Position numbers and translations under genes: made by a program
Notes under the pieces: model-generated
Databases searched by the model: none
What the model was told of the DNA's origin: nothing
What the model saw: the letters and a program-made list of their open reading frames with translations, nothing else
Source: Gammaproteobacteria bacterium
Lineage (GTDB): Bacteria; Pseudomonadota; Gammaproteobacteria; Pseudomonadales; Azotimanducaceae
Length of the DNA: 64,000 nt
Reading direction: 5' to 3'
Assembly (NCBI GenBank): GCA_026706385.1
Contig: JAPOYV010000015.1
Coordinates: forward strand, 20,553 to 84,552
Shown: positions 56,820-64,000 of the stretch, one piece after another
How positions within the stretch are numbered: the first letter of the stretch is position 1
How the letters are laid out: every line of letters begins with the position of its first letter

Positions 56820-57137
56820 CTCGGTCGCGCTTCCTTGGCAGAAGGCGCGAGGTTCCGCGATCCTCTCTAGGTTCGGATGAACAACGCACAGTCTTGGCCT
56901 ATGCGTGGGCCGGCCTGTCCAGAGGCGCGAGGATGTATGGGCAACGGGCACTGGAGGATGACGTGACATGGACGGTAGGGAGCCGGCCCATTGCCGACGG
57001 CAGGATTCAGAGCGCGGGCCTTCGGTCCGCCGACGGCGCACACGAGATGGTGTTCGCGCTGTACCAGTCGGTATCCACGGGGTGGGATGGGCTGCCGCGG
57101 GGACACACTGCCGCAGCGGTGATGGAAGGAGGACGGG
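56820..57137. other. Stretch before the DUF2235 gene with no convincing gene
   Basis: A plus-strand frame from 56894 or 56933 to 57148 (ALEDDVTWTVGSRPIADGR...) has protein-like composition and would overlap the next gene by 11 bases. No ribosome-binding site or homology supports it. Nothing else was seen. Confidence 0.3.
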
Positions 57138-58114
57138 ATGCCAGGTAAGAACATCGTGGTCTGCTGCGACGGCACTGGCAATGTGTACGGGCCGAAGAAC
57201 ACGAACGTGGTCGGTGTCTTCGAGGCGATCGTAAGGAACGCGGACCAGGTCGGCTTCTACGACCCCGGCGTAGGGACGTTCAGTGCGCTCGGCCGAACCG
57301 TCGGAGAGTGGGTCGGGAGGGTGTTGGGCAAAGGGTTCGGATGGGGGCTGCAGAAAAACATCGAAGACGCGTACGAATACCTGATGAACCACTACGAGGC
57401 CGGGGATCGGTTGTACCTCTTCGGCTTTAGCCGTGGGGCCTACACGGCCCGGTGCCTGGGCGGGATGCTGCATAAGTGCGGTCTGCTGCAGAGAGGCAGC
57501 AGGAACCTGCTGCCCTACGCGTCGGAGATATATACAACGCGCGAGACAACGCCGCGATCGCCGACGGGTTCAAGGAGACGTTCTGCCAGCCGTGCAAGCC
57601 GTATTTCGTAGGGGTTTGGGATACGGTGGCGTCGCTCGGCTACTTCTTCGGCAAGCGGTTCTTCGACGCCGACCTGCACCCGGAGACACCCTACGGCTAC
57701 CACGCGCTTGCGATCGACGAGCAGCGCAGCAAGTTCCTGCCGAGCATTTGGAACGAAGGCGACGATGTGAAGGGACAGATTGTGGAGCAGGTGTGGTTCC
57801 CGGGGGTTCATAGCGACGTCGGCGGCAGCTACGCGGAGCGTGGGCTGTCGGACGGGGCGTTGAAGTGGTTGCTCGGGCGAGCCGAGGCCGCGGGGATGCG
57901 GCTGCGGCCAGATTGGGACGAGAACTGTCGGCCAGATCCGACCGCGGTGAACGCGCAACATCAGTCGCGGAGACGATGGTGGAGGTTGCTGCCGAAGGTT
58001 CAGCGCGAGATCCCCGAGGGGGCGAAGGTTCATCAAAGCGCCATCGACCGAATGGGGGCCGGGATCGATTACGAGCCGCCGAACCTGCCCGTGCGATATG
58101 TTGTGGTGGATTAG
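57138..58114 (+). pseudogene. DUF2235 alpha/beta-hydrolase gene with a dinucleotide frameshift
   Basis: ATG 57138 follows GGAGG. The first frame reads IVVCCDGTGN, then the nucleophile elbow LFGFSRGAYTAR (S98), to LLPYASEIY. The second frame continues as NARDNAAIADGFKETF, VGVWDTVASLG (catalytic Asp) and FPGVHSDVGGSY (catalytic His) to TAG 58114. The shift is at ATATATA (57528-57534); removing two bases restores one frame. DUF2235 proteins include type VI secretion phospholipase effectors, but no T6SS gene is visible here. Slippage could restore the product. Confidence 0.75.
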
Positions 58115-58523
58115 GAACGGCAGCTACGGACGCGCAGCACGACGCCAGCGTAGGAGATAGGGACGGAGCGGTCGCGGCCAGGCGGTGGCATGGCGAGGGT
58201 CGTTCGGCAGGTGCTTGTCCGCTTGGGCGGAACCGTTTGCGGAGCGTTGTTTTCGGAACGGCTTGCGGTACGTAGAATCGCGCGTCCGCGCGGCTTGCTC
58301 GTCGCGTATCGGAAACCAGCGAATAGGGAACAACCATGCAAAGTGAGGCACGCCGTCGAGCCACCTTGGGCTGTTGGCGGTCCATGCCTTAGCTTTATTA
58401 ATCAGTGAGGTAACAGGCTAGTCGGGAAGATTACTAAGTCGGTAGCAACGCGCGTGTCGGACGGAAAACTGCCATAGGCCGCTCGAGTGTGCATGGCCCG
58501 ACGGGAGTTGGCCGGCTACGTGG
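58115..58523. other. Non-coding stretch
   Basis: This 409-base stretch lies between the DUF2235 gene and the unknown membrane protein. A 72-codon plus-strand frame at 58190 has Arg-rich, shadow-like composition and was not accepted. No repeats or RNA genes were seen. Confidence 0.4.
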
Positions 58524-59108
58524 TCATTCGGTCGTGTCGGGGTGTCGTCCCGAGAACAACGGGTCGGAAAGTATCGCGATTTTGGTTTCTTCGATCGTGT
58601 GATCGGAAAGCTGAACTAACCCTTCGTACAAACTCTCAGTGAAGTTGGTGTACTCGCGCAGCGTGACCTTTCTGGTTTGTATATGAGTGTTGAATTGTCT
58701 GACGATTTCGCGGAGCGACTGAACGGAGGCGGTTGTCTGCGTCCGCCCCTTGGAGTAGCTGGAGATTAGATTGAGGTGGAACTCTATCTCTAGTATCAGG
58801 GATTCGAAATGTCCTTTGTCGTCCGGGCTGTTGATGCCTGCCGTTTGCTTGCGGCGGACAAACAGGACGCACTGGCGAACGGGCTCTGCGAGCTCCTCCA
58901 TCAAACCTATCGGCCTCTGTATAGTAATGCTTCTAACATCTTCGGCTCGCATCCTCTGGCGTTCAGCGTCTTGTTGTTGAGAGTTCCAAAACGCAAATGC
59001 CATTAGCAGGAGTAGCGTGAAAACGAGCTTATCTATGCCGTTCAGAACAAGCTTGCCAAGGAACGAGTCGCTGAAGATTGGCTTCGTCTTTTGATTCCGG
59101 GGTGACAT
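58524..59108 (-). CDS. Membrane-anchored protein of unknown function
   Basis: 194 residues. A basic N-terminus is followed by one hydrophobic segment at about 27-43 (KLVFTLLLLMAFAFW), then a mostly helical, charged domain with QSLREIVRQFNTHIQ and LEIEFHLNLISSYSK. No family recognised. The DNA is less GC-rich and has different codon use from the chromosome-like left part, which suggests transfer. It lies 6 bases after the secreted partner on the same strand, forming a two-gene operon. Confidence 0.65.
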   Translation of the reverse strand: MSPRNQKTKPIFSDSFLGKLVLNGIDKLVFTLLLLMAFAFWNSQQQDAERQRMRAEDVRSITIQRPIGLMEELAEPVRQCVLFVRRKQTAGINSPDDKGHFESLILEIEFHLNLISSYSKGRTQTTASVQSLREIVRQFNTHIQTRKVTLREYTNFTESLYEGLVQLSDHTIEETKIAILSDPLFSGRHPDTTE

Positions 59109-59114
59109 GGCGGT

Positions 59115-59690
59115 CTATTGGGAGGAGATGAATTCAAACTTGGTGGTCGTGTCATCGAGCTTCAGTATCCACTCTGTGTACATTGTTGGCACGAGAGATA
59201 CTGCGTGGCAATGGTCGAACCATCGAGCATGCCGGTTTACCGACCCCTCCTGGACCCGAGGTTGGGGCGGGGGGCCGTCGCCCTCTAGAGCGCGTTGAGC
59301 GTTTTCTAGTCGGGTGAGTTGTAGAGTGGAGAAAGCGCCGTCAAGATGGAAAAGGAGGATCGCCGAGTAGCGGCGATCGAGATCGGTTGCGCGATGGTCC
59401 ATTGAATTGAGGGCAAGAAGGAACTCTTGGTCTAGCTCCAAGGGGATAGTGTTCGGATCATTGACGTTCAGTTCAAAGGACTGGGAACTCGTAGAGCCTT
59501 TTGTAAGGTCCTTAAGATCTTCGATGTCGATGGTACGACAGTGGGCGTTGTAGCCGTTCGGAGCGCAGGCTTTAGCTTCCTTGACGATGTCAACGTCTAG
59601 TCGTATGACCTGAAACTCCTGAGCATGTGACAGGCCCGCGAGAAGGAGTAGCAAAAGAGCAACGGCGTGTACGCGGGTGCGTGGAAACAT
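59115..59690 (-). CDS. Secreted protein of unknown function
   Basis: 191 residues from ATG 59690 (GTG 59720 is an alternative). A clear signal peptide (VHAVALLLLLLAGLSHAQ) precedes a mature domain with two early cysteines (KACAPNGY, HCRTIDIED) and a third late (FDHCHAVS). No family recognised. The segment RYSAILLFHLDGAFSTLQL is beta-rich. It is upstream of the membrane-anchored protein and likely works with it at or beyond the inner membrane. Composition again differs from the left part. Confidence 0.65.
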   Translation of the reverse strand: MFPRTRVHAVALLLLLLAGLSHAQEFQVIRLDVDIVKEAKACAPNGYNAHCRTIDIEDLKDLTKGSTSSQSFELNVNDPNTIPLELDQEFLLALNSMDHRATDLDRRYSAILLFHLDGAFSTLQLTRLENAQRALEGDGPPPQPRVQEGSVNRHARWFDHCHAVSLVPTMYTEWILKLDDTTTKFEFISSQ

Positions 59691-59889
59691 GCGCGAGACC
59701 CTTCGTCTTTTGTTGAGCACAGCACGGGCGGTGGGAGGAAGTCAAGCCCGCAGGTGCCGGGTGGTGTGCCCAGTAGGGGTCTTTGCGGATTGGAAGGTGG
59801 CACAGGTGCCATATCGAGGTACGGGTTGTTGCGGAAGCTGGAGTTGACCCGCTGTGTGTGGACACCCTGAGACTGTGGGCAGGAGGTGT

Positions 59890-60356
59890 CACGGGACGAC
59901 GTGGCGGTACGAGGCGGAGTACCGGCGGCAGACGGTGGAGCTGGTACGCACGGGCCGCGCGGCGGCGGAGCTGGCCGAGGACGGTGAATGTGTCGGCAGG
60001 AAGCGCGTGGCGCGGCTGATTCGGGCGCACGGCCTGCGCGGTGTGTCATGGCGCGGGTGGACGCGCCCGACGCTGAGACGCTGGTATCGGACCTGGTGGA
60101 GCGCGACTTCACGGTGTCGCGGCCGAACGCGCTGTGGGTGGCGGACGCGACGTACATCGCGACCTGGGAAGGGTTCCTGTTCCTGGCGGTGGTGCTCGAT
60201 GTCTACTCGCGGCGCGTGGTGGGCTGGTCGATGGGCGCGCGGCTGGTGACGGCGCTGATGCTGGATGGCCTCGACATGGGGCTCGGGCAGCGCGATGCGC
60301 GTGACGTCATCCATGACAGCGATCACGGGTCGGGTCGATGCGGCAGGCCGTACTGA
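59890..60356 (+). pseudogene. Degenerate IS3-family transposase remnant
   Basis: A short OrfA-like start (RYEAEYRRQTVELVRTGRAAAELAE) runs into an OrfB helix-turn-helix piece (CVGRKRVARLIRAHGLRGVSWRG). Then, in another frame, comes the rve core (DFTVSRPNALWVADATYIATWEGFLFLAVVLDVYSRRVVGW, DVIHDSDHGS). The rest of the core and the final catalytic Glu are missing. Deletions and at least one frameshift make it inactive. Confidence 0.75.
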
Positions 60357-60545
60357 AGGCGGCAGGGGCGCGGGGCAGGGAAGCGGCCGCAAATTGGCCG
60401 GCTCAAAACCGCAGGTGCGGCCCGCGCAGGCGGCGATGGCGAAGCGGACACGTCGGTGGCGGAGCTTTGCCGAGAGTTGGGTGTGGGTCGCGTGACTCTT
60501 TACCGCTACGTGGGTCCAGACGGCTCACTGAGGGAACGGACGACG
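60357..60545 (+). pseudogene. Remnant of a serine recombinase/resolvase C-terminus
   Basis: One frame reads GSGRKLAGSKPQVRPAQAAMAKR and a second continues AELCRELGVGRVTLYRYVGPDGSLRE. Together this is the helix-turn-helix tail of Tn3/invertase-type serine recombinases. The catalytic domain is gone and a frameshift separates the pieces near 60445. It directly abuts the IS3 remnant, so a larger element has decayed here. Confidence 0.65.
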
Positions 60546-60805
60546 CGCGTTGGAAGGTCAGTAGTCGGGCGGTGGGTGTTGGTCGCAGCGGCGGCGGGAG
60601 GGCAGAGAGAGCGCAGGCTCACGTATTCAGGCGTGGCGGGTCTTGATAAGCTCGGAGGTGAGGTCCCCGTATGCAGCGTCAGTTCGTTGCTCAGTTGAGT
60701 CGCCTAGGTCTAAGCCCAGGTGGCGTAGGCTTCGGCGGCCCGCGAGTTATTAGCATCGTTGCATTGGGGGTTTCAGGCTTGGAGATCGACGAACGACGGG
60801 AGCAA

Positions 60806-61294
60806 ATGGCTATCCTGTCGGAAGCAGACCGAAAGGAGCGGTTGTCGGTAGCGTGGTTGGGGGCGATGGCAGCAATGGCGGGGTTTGCGTCCGGGCCCCC
60901 GGAGCCGGATCGGGATAGCATCGATCTCACGCTGTCGGCGGGCGGGCCCGGCCGGCCGAAGATGGACGTGCAGCTAAAGGCGACGTCGACGCCGATGGTT
61001 CGTGAGGATGGGCTGCATTATGAGCTGAAACGGAAGAACTACGACGACTTGCGGGAGGCGGATCGCATGGTCCCGTTGATCTTGGTCGTTGTGCAACTGC
61101 CTCCAAATGAGGCGGGCTGGATAGACTTCTCGAACGAGCGCATGGTGCTCCGTCGGAAGGCGTGGTGGGCATCGCTTAAGGGCGCAGAGGGAATTGAGGG
61201 AAAGTCGAAGACGGTGGTTCTCCCCACGGATCAACGGCTCGACGTGAAAGAGTTGATTGAGTTGATGGGACGAGCAAGGGATAGAACGCTTTGA
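60806..61294 (+). CDS. DUF4365-domain protein (nuclease-like)
   Basis: 162 residues from ATG 60806; the frame is open from 60671, but family-like sequence starts near AILSEADRKERLSVAWLGAMA. DSIDLTLSAGG and MDVQLKATST form a D...QxK pattern, the PD-(D/E)XK-like motif of DUF4365, a domain found with restriction and other defence genes. KRKNYDDLREADRMVPLILVVVQLP continues the fold. The TGA overlaps the TTG start of the next gene, so the two are coupled. It is probably part of a two-gene accessory system. Confidence 0.75.
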   Translation: MAILSEADRKERLSVAWLGAMAAMAGFASGPPEPDRDSIDLTLSAGGPGRPKMDVQLKATSTPMVREDGLHYELKRKNYDDLREADRMVPLILVVVQLPPNEAGWIDFSNERMVLRRKAWWASLKGAEGIEGKSKTVVLPTDQRLDVKELIELMGRARDRTL

Positions 61295-62400
61295 ACGAGG
61301 TCCGGGACGAAGATCTGAACCGAGTGAGTCCGTCAGCGTTGGAAGCTTATTTGCGAAGACGGCAGGAATGGCACGCGGCCGGTTCGATGGGCGATGGTGT
61401 AGGTACGTTTTACGAACTGCCGGAGACCGACGAGGCGGTAGTAGTGCCTGCGTCGACGAGATTCGCTGACTATTCCATACGTATGGCAGAGAACGTTGCG
61501 GTGATCGCTGCACATGAGGAGCGGGAGGCGGGATACGTTCTGGAGGATTTGCTTGCGGCCGATGACGACGTGGTGCGCGTCAGCGTAGCGGCGTCGAAGT
61601 CTGGTCCGTCGCTCACGCTAGCAGACGGGCGCGCGTTGCTGGAAGCGTCGCGCAAGCTCTTGATTGCGGCGGCGTGGTCCGCGGAGAGTCCTGATTGGAA
61701 GCATGTTGGCCGACCGGGGAAGGAGATCGAGGCGTACTTGCGTTCCGTGCGGTTTGGACATATGGAACGAGGAAGTCTTGTCGTCCCCATTTACTCACCG
61801 GTCGTCGAGGACGGGGGACGTGACGATGATCGGCTTGGGCGGCGGGCGGTCATGACCCTCGTGTCGGCCCTAGACGCGGTACGGTATCTGACGCGGACAC
61901 GTTCGAGATCGCTCAAGACCTCAACGCCGTTGGTTGGTGAAAACGTGTCGCGCGGCGTCAGCTCGAATCTATGTTCGGCGCTTTCGTCGCTGATCGCCAT
62001 AGGGCACGGCGTAGCCCTTTCGGTTAACTGGGCGCTGACGCGGGCGGCACCCCAACCTACGGACTATCGCGTGCGATTCCGGTCACAGGACCAATCGTTG
62101 CTAACGGCGATGACGAGTGCGTTGCCGGAAGACGAGTGGATTAGTGGGGCGCGTGGACTGGTGTCGGGGTTGAGTTGGGACCGGGAAAAGCGACAAAGAA
62201 GCGCGCGTGTGAGAGTTGTCGTCGGAGGCGAGCGGAGGAACGTGGTGTTGAAGAAATTGACGCGACGAGAATACGAAAACGTCCTGGAAGCTCACGGCAG
62301 CGAAAGAGATGTCGAGTTCTCTGGGTTGTTGCGGCACAAGGGTGGCAGTTGGTGGCTGGAGGGAGTCGACAGTATCCGGGTGGTGGACTCCGCGGTGTAG
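61291..62400 (+). CDS. Unknown protein coupled to the DUF4365 gene
   Basis: 369 residues, TTG start at 61291 overlapping the upstream stop. The N-terminus starts RVSPSALEAYLRRRQEWHAAG; the middle (SLVVPIYSPVVED, GRRAVMTLVSALDAVRYL) and C-terminus (ARVRVVVGGERRNVVLKKLTRREYENVLEAH) look like folded alpha/beta sequence. The C-terminal part may bind a partner or nucleic acid. No membrane segment and no known domain. Its tight coupling to a nuclease-like gene inside an island suggests it is a sensor, inhibitor or partner. It converges with the kinase-like gene. Confidence 0.6.
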   Translation: MNEVRDEDLNRVSPSALEAYLRRRQEWHAAGSMGDGVGTFYELPETDEAVVVPASTRFADYSIRMAENVAVIAAHEEREAGYVLEDLLAADDDVVRVSVAASKSGPSLTLADGRALLEASRKLLIAAAWSAESPDWKHVGRPGKEIEAYLRSVRFGHMERGSLVVPIYSPVVEDGGRDDDRLGRRAVMTLVSALDAVRYLTRTRSRSLKTSTPLVGENVSRGVSSNLCSALSSLIAIGHGVALSVNWALTRAAPQPTDYRVRFRSQDQSLLTAMTSALPEDEWISGARGLVSGLSWDREKRQRSARVRVVVGGERRNVVLKKLTRREYENVLEAHGSERDVEFSGLLRHKGGSWWLEGVDSIRVVDSAV

Positions 62401-62425
62401 ATTGGGGCGATGGGAACGGAAGCTG

Positions 62426-63481
62426 TCAGCGAGGAGTGGCAACTCGAGCGGAACACGACGGGCACAGGACGAGTTCGGTCGTACTTGAGGGCAGCGTGGC
62501 CGGCGTAGGATAGGATGGATCTCCGTGGCGCAGGTTGTCGATTTGCGAGTCGAGAGCATTGCGGGACATCGCGTACATGCCGCCACGAGCGCCTTCGAAA
62601 CCGCAGTTCCAGGCCGCGAGTGTCTGGCCGAAGCGAAGAGCTGCGCGGACGTCTTGATCGTCGGCGCAGTGGAAAGACTGCTGACCGCGACGGGCGAGAT
62701 GATCAAGGAGTCCGGCGGTGCACCAATCCCCGGATCCACAGGTGTCAGCTACGTGGGGTGCTTGGACTGCCGGTAGGTGCATCCAGTCGGATGCAGGCTC
62801 ACTCAAGCGATGGCGGTATCTGACACCGGTTGCGCCGAGGGTTTGGACTTCCAACAGGGTCGCCGAATGGCGTTCCATGACACCGGGTGCACCGTCAAGC
62901 CGGTTGTCGGCGTATTTGACGACGTGTGCGATGCGGGCCGCGTCTCGCATAAGATTAGCAGGTGACGAGGCCGAGGGCTCGAAAACGACGAGGGCGCCAG
63001 ACGCGGACGCATCACGCGCTAAGTTGAGCGCTCCGCGAGAGAGGCGATCAAGGAAGAAGACGCAAGGCTCGCGAACTGCGTCGCTTAGATCGTCGGCCAT
63101 CTTGACAGTGATGGGTCTGAAGTTAGGGAGCCACTTGCCGCAGTATGGGCATGACCACGTGAAACGATGCGTGGGAGAGCCGTCCGGGTCACGTTGGATC
63201 TGTTGCACAACAATCGGCGTGTGGGCGGTCGGTGCGCAGTCGGTGTGGTCGAGATGGACTCCCCAATGGGCCATGTCGGCGCGCACGCGTTTCGAGGCCA
63301 TGTCGGAGTTCATCCGAGCAATGGGGTAGGCGTCCCAGCCGAGATAGGCGAGGATCGAGAGCACGTTGCCACATGTGCCGCCGGCCCAGGCCCGAATGGC
63401 GGCGTCCGCGTCTGGTCCGATCACTAGGTCCAGTGCGATCAGACCGGTGCCAAAGACCTTTGGCTTTGTCTCTGTGGTCAT
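62426..63481 (-). CDS. PfkB-family sugar/nucleoside kinase-like protein with two CPxC motifs
   Basis: 351 residues. Ribokinase-fold motifs are WAGGTCGNVLSILAYLGW near the N-terminus and the anion-hole DTCGSGDWCTAGLL near residue 246. Unusual are two cysteine pairs, SCPYC at about 115 and LCPSC near the C-terminus, which could bind zinc together. The substrate is not predictable. The ATG overlaps the stop of the next upstream gene (ATGA), so the two are coupled, and both lie in the accessory region. Confidence 0.75.
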   Translation of the reverse strand: MTTETKPKVFGTGLIALDLVIGPDADAAIRAWAGGTCGNVLSILAYLGWDAYPIARMNSDMASKRVRADMAHWGVHLDHTDCAPTAHTPIVVQQIQRDPDGSPTHRFTWSCPYCGKWLPNFRPITVKMADDLSDAVREPCVFFLDRLSRGALNLARDASASGALVVFEPSASSPANLMRDAARIAHVVKYADNRLDGAPGVMERHSATLLEVQTLGATGVRYRHRLSEPASDWMHLPAVQAPHVADTCGSGDWCTAGLLDHLARRGQQSFHCADDQDVRAALRFGQTLAAWNCGFEGARGGMYAMSRNALDSQIDNLRHGDPSYPTPATLPSSTTELVLCPSCSARVATPR

Positions 63482-64000
63482 GGTGGAACAGTCGGTCCGC
63501 GTGTTAGTGGTGGGCGGGGCGAGGGATAGACGTCGCCCTCAAGCCAGATGTGGATGATATCGGGATCAGTGACCGCGGTTGGGAGCGCGTCGTTGATTTG
63601 ATAGGAGATCGGCTCTATGTGGGCGACAGGGAGGTCGCGTTCCAAGGCCGCCATGAGCGCGCCTAGGGCCATGACTTTGCTTCCAAGGGGCGAGAGCACA
63701 AGTACCGAACCACCCGACTCCGCAAACACCTTCTCCCGGAAGTCTCCGAGCCTGAGGATGGTGCGGTATAGGTCCAAGGGGTCGCCTTCATCGGCGTACA
63801 TGATGTTACGGGTGTCCACCGTCCAGGCGTTCTCAAACTCTGCGAGATACTCTTCCGCGAGGATGTCGCCGAGGCGTGGTTGGCGGGCGGGAAAAGGAAG
63901 AATTGGGCAAGTGTCATGAGGTTCGACAAAGTCGTACAGTCGCTCTAGGGAAGGTCTGATCAACCTCGGTTTCGCGCCGCGAGTGGGTGTCGGCGGCCTG
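63478..64000 (-). CDS. Unknown protein coupled to the PfkB-like gene (5' end outside window)
   Basis: The frame is open to the window edge, so the start lies outside; a TTG at 63963 is not trusted. The visible part reads RLYDFVEPHDTCPILPFPARQPRLGD, FENAWTVDTRNIMYADEGDPLDLYRTIL and LVLSPLGSKVMALGALMAALERDLPVAHIEPISYQI. It looks like a Rossmann-like protein that supplies or modifies a small molecule. No family recognised. It overlaps the kinase-like gene by 4 bases. Confidence 0.55.
   Translation of the reverse strand, partial: RPPTPTRGAKPRLIRPSLERLYDFVEPHDTCPILPFPARQPRLGDILAEEYLAEFENAWTVDTRNIMYADEGDPLDLYRTILRLGDFREKVFAESGGSVLVLSPLGSKVMALGALMAALERDLPVAHIEPISYQINDALPTAVTDPDIIHIWLEGDVYPSPRPPLTRGPTVPP

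Overview
The window is about 64 kb of high-GC, densely packed bacterial DNA. A TonB-dependent receptor, an Omp85-family protein, the yej oligopeptide transporter, an overlapping rnr-rlmB pair and E. coli-like GST and YfcE-type proteins point to a proteobacterium, most likely an undescribed gammaproteobacterium. The many Fe(II)/2-oxoglutarate dioxygenases, with a sulfatase and Rpn-type nucleases, recall marine or symbiotic lineages; that is inference. Species cannot be named.

Layout. 1-2 kb: end of a DUF4340 protein, a Nu-class GST, a broken Rpn nuclease. 2-10 kb: ankyrin protein, PhyH dioxygenase, complete yejB-yejE-yejF-yejA transporter. 10-17.7 kb: small membrane protein, two crotonases (one with the full dienoyl-CoA isomerase triad), a TauD dioxygenase, a TonB receptor, a second PhyH enzyme, a DUF3565-DUF1971 fusion. 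17.7-28.3 kb: Rpn nuclease, penicillin acylase, cupin, sulfite dehydrogenase-like molybdoenzyme plus cytochrome c, glyA, PQQ alcohol dehydrogenase, beta-lactamase-fold hydrolase. 28.5-38.6 kb: two overlapping D-threonine-aldolase-fold genes (one lacking the PLP lysine), a PhyH gene coupled to a glutaredoxin-DinB fusion whose first redox position is an in-frame TGA, a frameshifted rhodanese, DyP peroxidase, another PhyH enzyme, formyl-THF hydrolase domain, sulfatase, amidohydrolase, methyltransferase. 38.6-54.4 kb: a duplicated-repeat secreted protein, TauD, coiled-coil protein, MBL hydrolase, transsulfuration PLP enzyme, gamma-butyrobetaine-type dioxygenase, phosphodiesterase, Omp85, ppc, PhyH, rlmB-rnr and tRNA-Leu(CAG).

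From tRNA-Leu (54.4 kb) to the right edge the character changes. There is an intact transposase, fragments of a methylase, an IS3 element and a resolvase, a frameshifted DUF2235 hydrolase, a tRNA-like structure, an orphan membrane/secreted pair, a DUF4365 nuclease-like gene coupled to an unknown gene, and a PfkB-like kinase coupled to an unknown gene running off the window. This looks like a genomic island or defence-type accessory region.

The chromosomal part suggests scavenging: TonB and Yej uptake, eight 2OG dioxygenases and assorted hydrolases working on amino compounds, acyl-CoAs and sulfated substrates. The strongest novelty is the candidate selenoprotein at 31231-31965. The least explained gene pairs are 60806-62400 and 62426-64000.
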